64,000 bases of DNA from Caldicellulosiruptor saccharolyticus DSM 8903 (GCF_000016545.1 NC_009437.1:1157501-1221500), one strand, 5' to 3'. Shown: positions 8,526 to 17,469, numbered from the stretch's first letter. The notes: generated from the letters alone by a model not told the origin. Made by a program: numbers and translations.

Positions 8526-9923
8526 TTATTCACCACCCTTTTGTAAAATAGATTTTAAAGCATCTCTTATCTTCTCAATTCCAATTTGGAGTCCCACATC
8601 ACTACAGTTTAAGAAGCTCACTCTGAAGAAATTTATAGAATTTGGCTTGTGATAAAAACATGTATGGGGTTGTACGAGCACTTTTTCAGCCTTCAGCTTA
8701 TTGTAAATATACGCTGACGAAATTTTTGGTGGAAGCAAGAATGACACAAATATGCCTTTTGGACTTTTAGTAAAAAGTCTACTTGCCAGACCGTATTTTT
8801 CTATTAAATCTAAAAACAATTTTCGCTTTTCTTGGATGTAAGATTTAAGTTTTTGAATGTATAAATCGAAGTGATTTTTCAGAAAATCTGCAAAACACAC
8901 CTGGATAAATAAAGATGTTGAGATATCTGCTGTAGATTTATAATATGCCACTTCATCTGCAAACTCCGCGGGTGATACCACAAACCCAATCCTCAGCGCT
9001 GGCATTGTGAGAGTTGAAAAACTTTTGATGTAAAATACCCTGTCATGTCTGTCATAAGCCTTTATAGGGAAATTTCCCTCTTCTACTACTACATCGCTAA
9101 GAAAGTCATCTTCAATAAGATAAAAGTTATATTTTTCGGCAATATCACACAAATATCTTTTGTATTCTTCAGTATAAGAAATGCCAGTTGGGTTCTGGGA
9201 AAAAGGAATTATGTAAAAAGCTTTTGGAGAAAATTTTTTAACGTAGTCTTCAATTTGCTCCATTTGGTCTATATCAATTCCTATAACATTTAAGTGCATA
9301 TTACTGAAAATATGATATGCCCCCAAATACGAGGGATTTTCTATAAATATAGTATCACCTGGTTTTAAAAGGCTTTTTGTTGTGATTTCTATTCCTTGTT
9401 GAGCACCGGATACAATTATTACATTTAAAGGATCAGCATAAATTTTGAATTTTTCCAAGTAATTTTCAACCAAATACTCTTTTAAGGGGTTTTTAAATGG
9501 CTCAATGTAATCAAAAATCTGCGGGCCAAAACTTTCAATTGCATTATTTATAGACGATTTAAACTGTTCAATGGGATACAAACTATATGGCAGTTTTGAA
9601 GAAGAAAGGTTTATAAACTCACTTGACGGTGTGCTTAAAATCTCCTCTTCAAATATCACCTTGTCCTGATATTCGTTATAAACAACATAATACCCACTTC
9701 CAGCAACTGCCTTGATATACCCCTCAAGCTGCAATTGATTCAAAGCCTTTGTAACAGTGGAAAGATTGACATTTAAAGCCTTGCAAAGGTGACGGACAGA
9801 AGGCAATTTTTGCATGTAGCTGTACTCACCAGATAATATCTTTTCTTTGAGAGCTTCATAGAGCTGAACATAAAGGGGCTTTTTAGACTTTTTATCAAGC
9901 TGTATCGATACAGACATAGCCAT
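8526..9923 (-). CDS. MocR-type GntR/aminotransferase-fold regulator, probably PdxR-like
   Basis: Transcription regulator with an N-terminal GntR winged helix (residues about 12-80: PLYVQLYEALKEKILSG, LPSVRHLCKALNVNLSTVTKAL). A fold-type-I aminotransferase domain follows (about 110-465; SGAQQGIEITTKSLLKPGDT, IPFSQNPTG). It is divergent from pdxS, with overlapping promoters in the 85-bp gap. That is the arrangement of PdxR, which controls pyridoxal phosphate synthesis in other Gram-positives, so PdxR is the inferred role. Odd: where MocR proteins read SFSK with the PLP-binding lysine, this one reads SFST; a lysine sits three residues earlier (IKSFST). Start is the ATG at 9923 or the second ATG at 9917. 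Confidence 0.82.
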   Translation of the reverse strand: MAMSVSIQLDKKSKKPLYVQLYEALKEKILSGEYSYMQKLPSVRHLCKALNVNLSTVTKALNQLQLEGYIKAVAGSGYYVVYNEYQDKVIFEEEILSTPSSEFINLSSSKLPYSLYPIEQFKSSINNAIESFGPQIFDYIEPFKNPLKEYLVENYLEKFKIYADPLNVIIVSGAQQGIEITTKSLLKPGDTIFIENPSYLGAYHIFSNMHLNVIGIDIDQMEQIEDYVKKFSPKAFYIIPFSQNPTGISYTEEYKRYLCDIAEKYNFYLIEDDFLSDVVVEEGNFPIKAYDRHDRVFYIKSFSTLTMPALRIGFVVSPAEFADEVAYYKSTADISTSLFIQVCFADFLKNHFDLYIQKLKSYIQEKRKLFLDLIEKYGLASRLFTKSPKGIFVSFLLPPKISSAYIYNKLKAEKVLVQPHTCFYHKPNSINFFRVSFLNCSDVGLQIGIEKIRDALKSILQKGGE

Positions 9924-9929
9924 CCTGCC

Positions 9930-9957
9930 TTTACACAGAGTTTATTTTCATTATAAT
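9930..9957 (+). promoter_or_regulatory. Promoter for pdxS-pdxT
   Basis: TTTACA at 9930-9935, a 16-bp spacer and TATAAT at 9952-9957, giving a leader of about 45 bases before pdxS. Confidence 0.55.
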
Positions 9958-9978
9958 AAAATGGACAAAAGGGTTCAA
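9950..9978 (-). promoter_or_regulatory. Promoter for the PdxR-like gene
   Basis: On the minus strand TTGAAC (9973-9978), a 17-bp spacer and TATAAT (9950-9955). The -10 box physically overlaps the pdxS -10 box, so the two genes should compete for polymerase. Confidence 0.6.
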
Positions 9979-10008
9979 TAAATTATATCGATACGGAGGT
10001 GCAATTTT

Positions 10009-10899
10009 ATGAGTGAGGTTGTAAATGAAAGATATGAACTCAACAAAAACCTTGCCCAGATGCTAAAAGGTGGTGTTATTATGGATGTAACATCACCAAG
10101 GGAGGCAGAGATTGCAGAAAAAGCAGGTGCTGTTGCTGTAATGGCCCTTCAAAAGGTCCCAGCTGACCTAAGAAAAGAAGGCAAGGTTGCGCGTATGGCG
10201 GACCCAAAGATTATCTTGGAGATAAAAAGTGCTGTTTCAATTCCAGTTATGGCAAAGGTGCGAATTGGTCATTTTGTTGAGGCACAGATTTTAGAAGCGT
10301 TAGGTATTGACTATATAGATGAGAGCGAGGTTTTGACACCTGCTGATGAGGAGCACCATATTGACAAGTGGAAATTTAAAGCTGCTTTTGTATGTGGTGC
10401 AAGGGATTTAGGAGAGGCACTCAGAAGAATCCAAGAAGGTGCGTCCATGATACGAACAAAAGGTGAGGCTGGAACAGGAAATGTTGTTGAGGCGGTAAGA
10501 CACTTAAGAAGAATTAACAAACAGATTGCATACGCAGCATCTTTAAATGAGGATGAGCTTTATGCATATGCAAAGGAATTAGGTGTATCATATGAGCTTT
10601 TGAAAAAAACTGCTGAGCTAAAAAGACTTCCTGTTGTAAACTTTGCAGCAGGTGGAATTGCAACACCGGCTGACGCAGCTTTAATGATGCAGCTTGGAGC
10701 AGATGGTGTATTTGTTGGCTCTGGAATATTTAAGTCGAAAAACCCAGAAAAAAGAGCAAGAGCAATTGTAATGGCAACAACATACTACAATGACCCTAAA
10801 ATCTTAGCAGAGATTTCTTATGACCTTGGTGAAGAGATGGAAGGAATTGATTTAAGAGGTCTTTCACAAAATGAACTTTTGCAGTTTAGGGGGAATTAA
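10009..10899 (+). CDS. pdxS: Pyridoxal 5'-phosphate synthase subunit PdxS
   Basis: Makes pyridoxal 5'-phosphate from ribose 5-phosphate, glyceraldehyde 3-phosphate and ammonia in the DXP-independent route, as a dodecamer with PdxT. Near-invariant family stretches are present: [46 protein letters not shown] (containing the ribose-phosphate lysine), [15 protein letters not shown] and [11 protein letters not shown]. 296 residues, full length. ATG preceded by GGAGGTG. The downstream pdxT starts 4 bp after the stop. Confidence 0.98.
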   Translation: MSEVVNERYELNKNLAQMLKGGVIMDVTSPREAEIAEKAGAVAVMALQKVPADLRKEGKVARMADPKIILEIKSAVSIPVMAKVRIGHFVEAQILEALGIDYIDESEVLTPADEEHHIDKWKFKAAFVCGARDLGEALRRIQEGASMIRTKGEAGTGNVVEAVRHLRRINKQIAYAASLNEDELYAYAKELGVSYELLKKTAELKRLPVVNFAAGGIATPADAALMMQLGADGVFVGSGIFKSKNPEKRARAIVMATTYYNDPKILAEISYDLGEEMEGIDLRGLSQNELLQFRGN

Positions 10900-10902
10900 A
10901 AG

Positions 10903-11469
10903 TTGAAAAAAATTGGAGTATTGGCATTTCAAGGCGGAGTTATTGAGCATGTAAAAAAAATTGAGGAACTGGGGCACATACCAGTATTAGTAAAGAAAAA
11001 TGAAGATTTAGAGGGAATAGATGGTTTGATTTTGCCAGGTGGAGAGAGCACAACCATAGGAAAGTTTTTAATAGAAACTGGACTAAAAGACAAAATCCTG
11101 AGCTTGGCTGAACAAGGTATGCCAATGTGGGGAACGTGTGCAGGTGCAATACTTTTGTCAAAGAGTATAAAAAACCAAGGAAGTGGTGTTTTGCCACTTC
11201 TTGACATAGTAATTGAAAGAAATGCTTACGGCAGCCAGATTGACAGTTTCAGAAAGGAAGTTTTTGTGCCAAGGTTTAATAAGACAACTGAATGTGTGTT
11301 TATAAGAGCACCCAAGATAGTTGATGTTGGCTCAAATGTAGAGGTTTTGGCGCAGCTTGACACCCCTATTGCTGTGTTGCAAGGAACTATTTTGGCAACA
11401 ACATTTCATCCTGAACTCACGTCTCAAAATTATTGGCATTCTTTCTTCGTTGAGAATATGATAAAATAA
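10903..11469 (+). CDS. pdxT: Pyridoxal 5'-phosphate synthase glutaminase subunit PdxT
   Basis: Class-I glutamine amidotransferase that releases ammonia for PdxS. Opens with IGVLAFQGGVIEHV. It contains the glycine-rich LPGGESTTIGKFL, the nucleophile motif WGTCAGAILLS with the catalytic Cys, and the His-Glu pair in TTFHPELT. 188 residues, normal. Start is TTG at 10903; the ribosome binding site (AGGGGG) lies within the end of pdxS, so the two are translationally linked. Confidence 0.97.
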   Translation: MKKIGVLAFQGGVIEHVKKIEELGHIPVLVKKNEDLEGIDGLILPGGESTTIGKFLIETGLKDKILSLAEQGMPMWGTCAGAILLSKSIKNQGSGVLPLLDIVIERNAYGSQIDSFRKEVFVPRFNKTTECVFIRAPKIVDVGSNVEVLAQLDTPIAVLQGTILATTFHPELTSQNYWHSFFVENMIK

Positions 11470-11471
11470 AT

Positions 11472-11636
11472 TTAAAGTTGTTCTCTTTCTTTTTCCTTTT
11501 TTCTTTTAAAATTTTCTCCTGGCTCAAAAAATAAACAAAAACTCGCGTTATATTTTGATGGCGGGCAAATATGGGTTTTTAGACAGTATCCATCCTTTTG
11601 ATATTTACATGGATACGAGCAAGTTATAAAACTCAT
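11472..11636 (-). CDS. Small cysteine-rich protein, unknown function
   Basis: A 54-residue product beginning MSFITCSYPCKYQKDGYC, with further cysteines in THICPP and FCLFF (five in about 30 residues), then a basic Lys/Glu tail. The ATG at 11636 is chosen because GGGAGGGGAC lies directly upstream; the reading frame stays open further 5' but without a ribosome binding site. Similar short CxxxC proteins next to acpS in thermophilic clostridia carry uncertain automatic names. The spacing of cysteines could hold a metal. It sits between pdxT and acpS on the opposite strand. Confidence 0.6.
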   Translation of the reverse strand: MSFITCSYPCKYQKDGYCLKTHICPPSKYNASFCLFFEPGENFKRKKEKEREQL

Positions 11637-11722
11637 GCTTTGTCCCCTCCCATTTTTATTTTTTGTAGTTTTGCTAATAAAATTTGAGCAATTTTTAAAC
11701 AAAAAGGGGAATAATTTAAGGG

Positions 11723-12094
11723 ATGATATTTAATATTGGAATTGACATTGTTGAGGTTGAAAGATTTAAGAACATAAAGAGATTTGACTCCTTTTTAAAA
11801 AGGGTATTTACTCAAAAAGAGCTTGAGTATATAAGATCTAAAAATTTTAATATGCTGACAATAGCAGGGTATTTTGCAGCAAAAGAGGCTGTGGCGAAAG
11901 CACTTTCTACAGGTATTGTATTTGGATTTAAAGATATTGAAATACAAAAGGATACAAATGGGTGTCCGAAGGTGAAGCTTTACAACAGAGCCAAAGAGAT
12001 TTGTGAAAATTTAAAAATTACAAATATTGTCTTGAGTATCTCACATCAAAACTCGGTGGCAGTTGCCTGTGCAATTGCCGAAAAAGAGGAGTGA
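11723..12094 (+). CDS. acpS: Holo-[acyl-carrier-protein] synthase
   Basis: Transfers 4'-phosphopantetheine from CoA to the acyl carrier protein serine, enabling fatty acid synthesis. AcpS signatures are visible: MIFNIGIDIVEVERF with the Mg-binding Asp, RVFTQKELEY and AGYFAAKEAVAKAL with the conserved Glu/Lys. 123 residues, normal. It opens a clostridial/bacillar cluster acpS-nnr-lipoprotein-alr, tightly spaced and probably one operon. Confidence 0.96.
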   Translation: MIFNIGIDIVEVERFKNIKRFDSFLKRVFTQKELEYIRSKNFNMLTIAGYFAAKEAVAKALSTGIVFGFKDIEIQKDTNGCPKVKLYNRAKEICENLKITNIVLSISHQNSVAVACAIAEKEE

Positions 12095-12101
12095 GATTTG
12101 C

Positions 12102-13637
12102 ATGTATGTATTAACTTCTGAACAGATGAAGCAAATAGATAAAAAAGCAACAAGCGAAATTGGAATTCCTGAAGTGGTATTAATGGAGAATGCAGGTTTT
12201 TGTGTATATGAGGAAATCAAAAAAGATTTTGGTGATTTGAAGCAAAAAAAGATTGCTGTTTTTTGTGGCAAAGGGAATAATGGGGGAGACGGTTTTGTAG
12301 TTGCACGTTATCTTTTAGAAGAATCAAACTATGTTCAGGTTTTTATATTTGATGAAAATGTAAGTGCATCTTCAAAGGTTTTTTTAAACATATTAAAAAA
12401 CTTAGGGGCAAACATCCAAAAAATAAATGAAGATGTTATAGCAAGACTTTATCATGAAAGGTTTGACATTATCGTTGATGGGATATTTGGGATAGGTCTT
12501 ACAAGAGATGTTGATGGCCTGTACAAAGAGACAATTGAGTATATAAACTCATCACAGGCATATATTTATTCTATTGACATTCCAAGTGGAATTTGTTCTG
12601 ATACAGGGCAGGTAAAAGGAGCTGCAGTAAAAGCAAACAAGACAATTACTTTTATGTATCCTAAAATTGGAAACATCCTTTATCCTGGAGCTTATCTGTG
12701 TGGTAAACTTATAGTAAAAGACATTGGTATCCCACAAAAGGTTGTAGATAAGGTCAATGCAAAGATTTTAGTAAGAGAAGAGTTAAATGTTGAAAAGCTT
12801 TATCGCTACCCAGATACGCACAAAGGTGATTACGGAAAAGTAGGAATTATAGCAGGCTCAAAATTCTTTCCAGGTGCCTCTGTGCTTTGTGCAAATGCTT
12901 GCGTAAAAAGTGGGTGTGGGTTATGCTTTTTATTCTCACCTGTTGAAAGTATGAGTGTGCACAATTTTAGAAATCCAGAGATAATCACAGTACCGATTGA
13001 GAGCAAAAATGGAGTAGTCACTTTTGAGGGTTTTAAAGAGAAAGAGGAGTTTTTGAAAAGGTTAGATGTCATTGCGTTTGGATGTGGTCTTACCAATTCT
13101 TTAGAAGTTGAAAAGATATTGATTCATATTTTAAAAAACTTTCAAATACCTATTGTAATAGATGCAGATGGTTTAAATGTTTTGGCAAATAATAAAGAAG
13201 CTCAAACACTTTTGCGTGAATACAAGGCATACAAGATATTGACTCCACATTACAAAGAGGCGTCAAGGATACTTAGCTGTGATGTTTCTGAGGTTGCTAA
13301 AAACCCGCTTGACGTAGCCCTTCAACTTTCAAAAAAGTTTGACTGTGTATGCATTTTAAAAGGTGCAAGGACTATAATTACAGATGGCAACAATATATAC
13401 ATCAATATACTCGGAAATCCTGGTATGGCGAAGGGTGGAAGTGGTGATGTTCTAACTGGTGTAGTTTCTGCAATGCTTGCACAAGGATATAGTAGTTTAG
13501 ATGCAGCAAAACTTGCTGTTTATCTGCATTCACTTTCTGCTGATATTTTGCTTGAAAGAAAGTCAATGCAGACCATCTTGCCTTCGGATATAATTGAAAA
13601 CCTTGATTTTGCATTTAAGAGAGTAATTGAAGGTTAA
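12102..13637 (+). CDS. nnr: Bifunctional NAD(P)H-hydrate epimerase / ADP-dependent NAD(P)HX dehydratase
   Basis: Repairs damaged hydrated NAD(P)H. The N-terminal YjeF_N epimerase domain covers about residues 1-215 (MKQIDKKA, VLMENAG, VFCGKGNNGGDGFVVAR, DIPSGICSDTGQV). The C-terminal ribokinase-like dehydratase domain covers about 225-511 (HKGDYGKVGIIAGS, IDADGLNVLA, LTPHYKEASRIL, GNPGMAKGGSGDVLTG). The ATG at 12102 follows AAAGAGGAGTGAG; the longer reading frame from 12063 would overlap acpS. 511 residues, normal for the fused form. Confidence 0.95.
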   Translation: MYVLTSEQMKQIDKKATSEIGIPEVVLMENAGFCVYEEIKKDFGDLKQKKIAVFCGKGNNGGDGFVVARYLLEESNYVQVFIFDENVSASSKVFLNILKNLGANIQKINEDVIARLYHERFDIIVDGIFGIGLTRDVDGLYKETIEYINSSQAYIYSIDIPSGICSDTGQVKGAAVKANKTITFMYPKIGNILYPGAYLCGKLIVKDIGIPQKVVDKVNAKILVREELNVEKLYRYPDTHKGDYGKVGIIAGSKFFPGASVLCANACVKSGCGLCFLFSPVESMSVHNFRNPEIITVPIESKNGVVTFEGFKEKEEFLKRLDVIAFGCGLTNSLEVEKILIHILKNFQIPIVIDADGLNVLANNKEAQTLLREYKAYKILTPHYKEASRILSCDVSEVAKNPLDVALQLSKKFDCVCILKGARTIITDGNNIYINILGNPGMAKGGSGDVLTGVVSAMLAQGYSSLDAAKLAVYLHSLSADILLERKSMQTILPSDIIENLDFAFKRVIEG

Positions 13638-13648
13638 ATATAAATAGG

Positions 13649-14164
13649 ATGTTGAAAAGGTTTTGTTATGTATTTTTTGTACTCTCGATTTTCATTTTAC
13701 TTACCTCTTGTAAGAGTGGAAATAGTCAAGGTACACTTAAAATCTATCCAGATTACATTGCAAAAGGATTTGTGGAAATAACTTCAAACAAAATGGTTTC
13801 AAAATACTTTTTTTCTGAACAAAGAGTAGATGGAAAAGTAAATGCAGAGTTTCAGAAAGATAAGAGAAAGATAAAAATAACTAAGGAAAATGGAAGAGTT
13901 ATATTAGAAGGTAAAGATCTAAAAAATGTTGCAGAGGATATTTTTTTGGAATACTATATTGATAAGCTTATAAATAGCGAAAAATATTCTATTGTAAAGC
14001 AAGAAAAATCCACTATAATAACAGTTGAGCTAAAAGGTGATATTAGGTATATACATTACTATTTTGAAAATGAGAGTTTAAAAAAAATAGCGGTGATTTA
14101 TCAGGATGCAAGATTTATAAAGACAATCTACCTGACAGAGTATAAAAAATACAGAAAGGGATGA
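13649..14164 (+). CDS. GerS/LolA-fold-like lipoprotein upstream of alr
   Basis: Signal peptide of about 20 residues ending in the lipobox LLTSC, then a 150-residue body with alternating strands (GFVEITSNKMVSKYFFSEQ, KIKITKENGRVILEG, IITVELKGDIRYIHYYFENESL). This resembles the LolA-like fold of the germination lipoprotein GerS, whose gene precedes alr2 in Clostridioides difficile. Here the gene likewise lies directly before alr (7 bp). Sequence identity cannot be judged by eye, so GerS-like is inference from size, lipobox, pattern and context. If correct, the protein acts at the outer membrane face in wall/cortex processing. Confidence 0.6.
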   Translation: MLKRFCYVFFVLSIFILLTSCKSGNSQGTLKIYPDYIAKGFVEITSNKMVSKYFFSEQRVDGKVNAEFQKDKRKIKITKENGRVILEGKDLKNVAEDIFLEYYIDKLINSEKYSIVKQEKSTIITVELKGDIRYIHYYFENESLKKIAVIYQDARFIKTIYLTEYKKYRKG

Positions 14165-14171
14165 AAAGAAA

Positions 14172-15335
14172 TTGTCTCTTTACAGCCGTGTATGGGCAGA
14201 GATAAATCTTGACAACCTCATATACAATGTTAATAACATCAAAGAAAAGATTTTGCCAAATACTCAGATTATGGCTGTTGTCAAAGCCGATGCATATGGC
14301 CACGGAGCGATTGAAGTGTCAAGGGTTTTGGTCAGAAACGGAATTAACATGCTTGCTGTTGCAATAATAGACGAGGCTTTGCAGCTTAGGCACTATAATT
14401 TTGACATTCCTATTTTGATATTAGGATTTACTCCTTTTGAATTATCTGAACAGGTTGTTGAAAATGACATTAGTCAAACAGTTTACACATTTGAGCAAGC
14501 ATATTATTTAAATGAGGCTGCTAAGAAGATAGGAAAAAAGGCAAAAGTACATATCAAAGTTGATACTGGTATGGGAAGAATTGGATTTTTGTGCACTAAA
14601 GAGAGTATTGAAACAATAATCAGAATTGCAAGCCTTTCACACATAGAGCTTGAAGGTATATTTTCTCACTTTTCATCAGCTGATGACCCACAGTCTGATA
14701 ATTTTACCTATGAACAGTTTTTAAGATTTGAAAACTTTGTGAAAGAACTAAATAAAAATGGGGTATACTTTAAATATAGGCATATTGCAAATAGCGCTGC
14801 GGCAATCCGTTTCCCCCAGTATCAACTTGATATAGTAAGGCTTGGTCTTGTACTTTATGGGCTTTATCCAAGCGAAGCAGTAAAAACAGAGATTTCCTTG
14901 AAGCCTGTTATGTCTGTCAAGGCAAAAGTAATCAATGTAAAGGAGGTGCCAGAAGGGTATCCTATAAGCTACAATAGAAAATACGTGACTCCCTGTAAAA
15001 GTAAGATTGCTACAATACCAATCGGATATGCTGATGGTTTTACAAGAGTTGGAAGTGAGAAAAGATATGTTCTCATCAATGGAGAGTATGCAAAGGTTGT
15101 GGGGAATGTGTGTATGGACCAGTGCATGGTAGATGTTACTCATATTAGAGATGTCAAGATTGGCGATGAGGTTGTAATTATAGGCAAGCAAGGGAAAAAT
15201 GAGATTACAGCAGATGATTTAGCATCACAAATTGGGACTATAAACTATGAAGTGATATGTTCTGTCAGCAAGAGAATTCCACGTGTTTATATCAGGGATG
15301 GGCGAGTTGTCAAAATATTAAACTACATCTTATGA
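14172..15335 (+). CDS. alr: Alanine racemase
   Basis: PLP enzyme converting L-alanine to D-alanine for peptidoglycan. The PLP lysine lies in MAVVKADAYGHG. Also seen: VHIKVDTGMGRIGF, SHFSSADDP, the catalytic tyrosine region PISYNRKYVT, and IPIGYADGFTR followed by VGNVCMDQCMVDVT. Starts at TTG 14172 behind AAAGGGATG, eight bases after the lipoprotein stop. 387 residues, normal. Last gene of the acpS-nnr-alr cluster; a new promoter follows. Confidence 0.97.
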   Translation: MSLYSRVWAEINLDNLIYNVNNIKEKILPNTQIMAVVKADAYGHGAIEVSRVLVRNGINMLAVAIIDEALQLRHYNFDIPILILGFTPFELSEQVVENDISQTVYTFEQAYYLNEAAKKIGKKAKVHIKVDTGMGRIGFLCTKESIETIIRIASLSHIELEGIFSHFSSADDPQSDNFTYEQFLRFENFVKELNKNGVYFKYRHIANSAAAIRFPQYQLDIVRLGLVLYGLYPSEAVKTEISLKPVMSVKAKVINVKEVPEGYPISYNRKYVTPCKSKIATIPIGYADGFTRVGSEKRYVLINGEYAKVVGNVCMDQCMVDVTHIRDVKIGDEVVIIGKQGKNEITADDLASQIGTINYEVICSVSKRIPRVYIRDGRVVKILNYIL

Positions 15336-15345
15336 AAAATTTACA

Positions 15346-15375
15346 TTGATTTAAAGCAACAAAAAAATTTATAAT
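15346..15375 (+). promoter_or_regulatory. Promoter for the mazF operon
   Basis: TTGATT at 15346-15351, an 18-bp spacer and TATAAT at 15370-15375, about 70 bp upstream of the first gene. Confidence 0.6.
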
Positions 15376-15445
15376 GAAGATAAGCTCATCCGCTATACCT
15401 TTTATAAATATGTTTTTATATTTTGTTTTGCAAGGGGGAAATTAG

Positions 15446-15766
15446 ATGCCGCAGATACGTATTGTAAAATATCTTTTGCAATATCGCGGTGGAAATTTTT
15501 ATGATGATGGATTTATAAAACCTTTTGCGATAAAAAGAAGGATGAGGAGAATTGAGAAGGAACTTGAGAGTTGTTATAAAAAGTATGCAGATTTAAACAG
15601 GACAATTGCAAATGAATGGTTAGCTCTTGACTTTGAGGGACTTGTAAAGTATGAGAATATAATATATGATGATTTATACCATGATTTTTATAAATTAGAA
15701 GAAGGTAGGGTAGCGGAGAGTGGAGAAAGTGCTGCAACAAAATCAAAACCAAAATCAGACGTTTGA
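15446..15766 (+). CDS. Small protein upstream of mazF, candidate non-classical antitoxin
   Basis: A 106-residue protein with a strong AAGGGGG site before the ATG. It overlaps mazF by 47 bp, the usual position of a MazE antitoxin. The sequence ([18 protein letters not shown].., then a Arg/Lys/Glu-rich helix [20 protein letters not shown] and an acidic C-terminus) shows neither the ribbon-helix-helix CopG start of EndoAI-type antitoxins nor an AbrB-type MazE fold that I can recognise. The basic front and acidic end would suit DNA binding plus toxin binding. Function inferred only from position. Confidence 0.6.
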   Translation: MPQIRIVKYLLQYRGGNFYDDGFIKPFAIKRRMRRIEKELESCYKKYADLNRTIANEWLALDFEGLVKYENIIYDDLYHDFYKLEEGRVAESGESAATKSKPKSDV

Positions 15767-16166
15767 AATTAAAAGAGGAGACATATTCTATGCCGACCTT
15801 GCTCCGCATGTTGGCTCTGAGCAAGGTGGCATACGGCCTGTATTGGTAATTCAAAATGATATAGGAAATAAGTACAGTCCAACAGTTATTGTTGCTGCAA
15901 TAACCTCACAGATTGGCAAGGCAAAGTTTCCAACTCATGTTGAAATTCATGCAGGAGAGTTTGGGCTTACAAAAGACTCTGTTATTTTACTTGAGCAGAT
16001 TAGGACAATTGACAAAATAAGGCTAAAGAACAAGGTTGGAAAGCTTTCTGATGAGGTTATGGAAAAGGTAAACCAAGCAATTTTAATCAGCCTTGGGCTA
16101 ATAGACTGGGCAGCGGAGGGATACAATTGGAAAAAGAAAGAAGACGCTGGTATAAAAAAGGCATAA
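15720..16166 (+). CDS. mazF: MazF/NdoA-type mRNA interferase toxin
   Basis: Sequence-specific endoribonuclease of the PemK/MazF family. The core [31 protein letters not shown] matches EndoA, including the conserved Arg of GGIRPVLV and the later threonine/serine of [10 protein letters not shown] further conserved segment is [18 protein letters not shown]. 148 residues, with about 16 extra glutamine-rich residues (QQNQNQNQ) at the N-terminus if translation starts at GTG 15720; an internal start is possible. It overlaps its upstream partner and the following membrane protein gene. Confidence 0.9.
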   Translation: MEKVLQQNQNQNQTFEIKRGDIFYADLAPHVGSEQGGIRPVLVIQNDIGNKYSPTVIVAAITSQIGKAKFPTHVEIHAGEFGLTKDSVILLEQIRTIDKIRLKNKVGKLSDEVMEKVNQAILISLGLIDWAAEGYNWKKKEDAGIKKA

Positions 16167-16774
16167 ACATTGTAGTTATTGCTATTGTTGTAATAGTATT
16201 GGGTGCAGGAATAATTTTTGCAAGCACTCAGTCAATTGATAATAATGCTCTTATAACATACGGATTTTTTAAAAAGCAACTCGACCAGTTAAAAACTTAC
16301 ATAGATTCGAAGATAAATGAATTGGATAGTAAAATCAGCAAAGCAAGTAATGCTTCACAGAGCAGTACAGATGTGACCCAGCTCCAAAAACAGCTTTCTA
16401 ATTTGAATTTAGAAGTGGAAAAACTAAGAAAACGAGTGTCTGATTTAGAAGCCAAGTTAAAAGTTCAGACATCTGGGCAGGGTCAGGCAAAAAGTGAGTT
16501 TGTTTTGACAAAAGGATATGAAATAGTAAAAGTGCCAAAAGGAAAAGTTATTGTATTTGATGCTTCAACTGAGTTTATTTTAAGGGTAGGAAGAGCAGTA
16601 GCTACTGTTCCTAAAGGAGCCTCTTTAATTGATTTGACAGCAGCAAAGGATATTGGAAATAATCAACAAATATCTAAAAATCATTTAGTCCTAATTGTCA
16701 AGAACGATGGTAGGGGATTTAAAGCAATTGATGATGTATGGGTAATAGTAAATGGTGGTTATAAAATAAAGTAG
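16127..16774 (+). CDS. Membrane-anchored coiled-coil protein, unknown function
   Basis: A 215-residue protein with a short basic N-terminus and one membrane helix ([20 protein letters not shown], about residues 13-33). A long heptad region follows (about 45-115: [21 protein letters not shown], then [17 protein letters not shown]). The C-terminal globular domain is of about 85 residues and is rich in beta pattern ([19 protein letters not shown], ending [11 protein letters not shown]). It starts at TTG 16127 behind GGAGGG and overlaps mazF by 40 bp. The C-terminal domain probably lies outside the membrane. Not recognised as any named family. Confidence 0.75.
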   Translation: MEKERRRWYKKGINIVVIAIVVIVLGAGIIFASTQSIDNNALITYGFFKKQLDQLKTYIDSKINELDSKISKASNASQSSTDVTQLQKQLSNLNLEVEKLRKRVSDLEAKLKVQTSGQGQAKSEFVLTKGYEIVKVPKGKVIVFDASTEFILRVGRAVATVPKGASLIDLTAAKDIGNNQQISKNHLVLIVKNDGRGFKAIDDVWVIVNGGYKIK

Positions 16775-16791
16775 CAAGGGAGTAGAAGAGT

Positions 16792-17439
16792 ATGGATGTA
16801 AGTATAATTTCAGCGGTTGTAGCAGGTTTTTTGTCTTTTTTCTCACCTTGTATTCTTCCCCTTGTCCCTGTTTACATTCTTTATATTTTTTCACAAAGAG
16901 GCAGTAAATTGAAAAATGCCTTTTTATTTGTCTTAGGATTTAGTATAGTGTTTGTAGGGCTTGGGATCTTGGCATCGCTATTTGGGGTGGCGTTTTCACA
17001 GTATAAATGGGTTATTGTCAAAATAGCAGCAATAATCCTAATTTTGATGGGTCTGGTGATGCTTGATTTGTCACCAGATTTTTTAAAAAGATTGTTTATA
17101 CCTATAGGTGGTAATGGTAATTATCAAAAAGAAAGAATCCCACTGATTTTGGGTATGCTTTTGAGTATTAGCTGGACACCTTGTGTAGGACCAATTTTAG
17201 CATCAATTTTGAGTTTAGCTGCTGTGCAGAAGACTTTTGTAAAAGGGGTGTTGCTTTTGGTATTTTATTCAATTGGTTTTGCCATGCCATTCTTGTTAGC
17301 TTCTCTTTTTATAGAGAGAATTAAAAGTTTTTTTAGTTTTATAAACAGACATGTCAAAGTAGTAGAGTATTTAGCAGGAATTTTTATGGTAATTTTTGGA
17401 GTCCTTGTATTTTTTGATAAGATAAATTTTTTAAGATGA
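16792..17439 (+). CDS. ccdA: Cytochrome c biogenesis/thiol-disulfide membrane protein CcdA
   Basis: Carries reducing electrons across the membrane to extracellular thioredoxin-like proteins. Six hydrophobic segments are visible. The two conserved membrane cysteines occur in FFSPCILPLVPVY and SWTPCVGPILA, the hallmark CP motifs of CcdA/DsbD beta domains. 215 residues, normal. The TlpA/ResA-like gene 30 bp downstream is its natural partner. Confidence 0.93.
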   Translation: MDVSIISAVVAGFLSFFSPCILPLVPVYILYIFSQRGSKLKNAFLFVLGFSIVFVGLGILASLFGVAFSQYKWVIVKIAAIILILMGLVMLDLSPDFLKRLFIPIGGNGNYQKERIPLILGMLLSISWTPCVGPILASILSLAAVQKTFVKGVLLLVFYSIGFAMPFLLASLFIERIKSFFSFINRHVKVVEYLAGIFMVIFGVLVFFDKINFLR

Positions 17440-17469
17440 TAAAAATTTAAAACAGGGGGTAAATATTAC

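Larger units (their letters stand above)
9901..9993. promoter_or_regulatory. Paired TATCGATA palindromes around the pdxR-like/pdxS promoters
   Basis: TGTATCGATACA, a perfect 12-bp palindrome, lies at 9901-9912 inside the first codons of the regulator gene. A second TATCGATA lies at 9986-9993, just before the pdxS ribosome binding site. They flank both promoters and are plausible binding sites for the divergent regulator. Confidence 0.45.
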
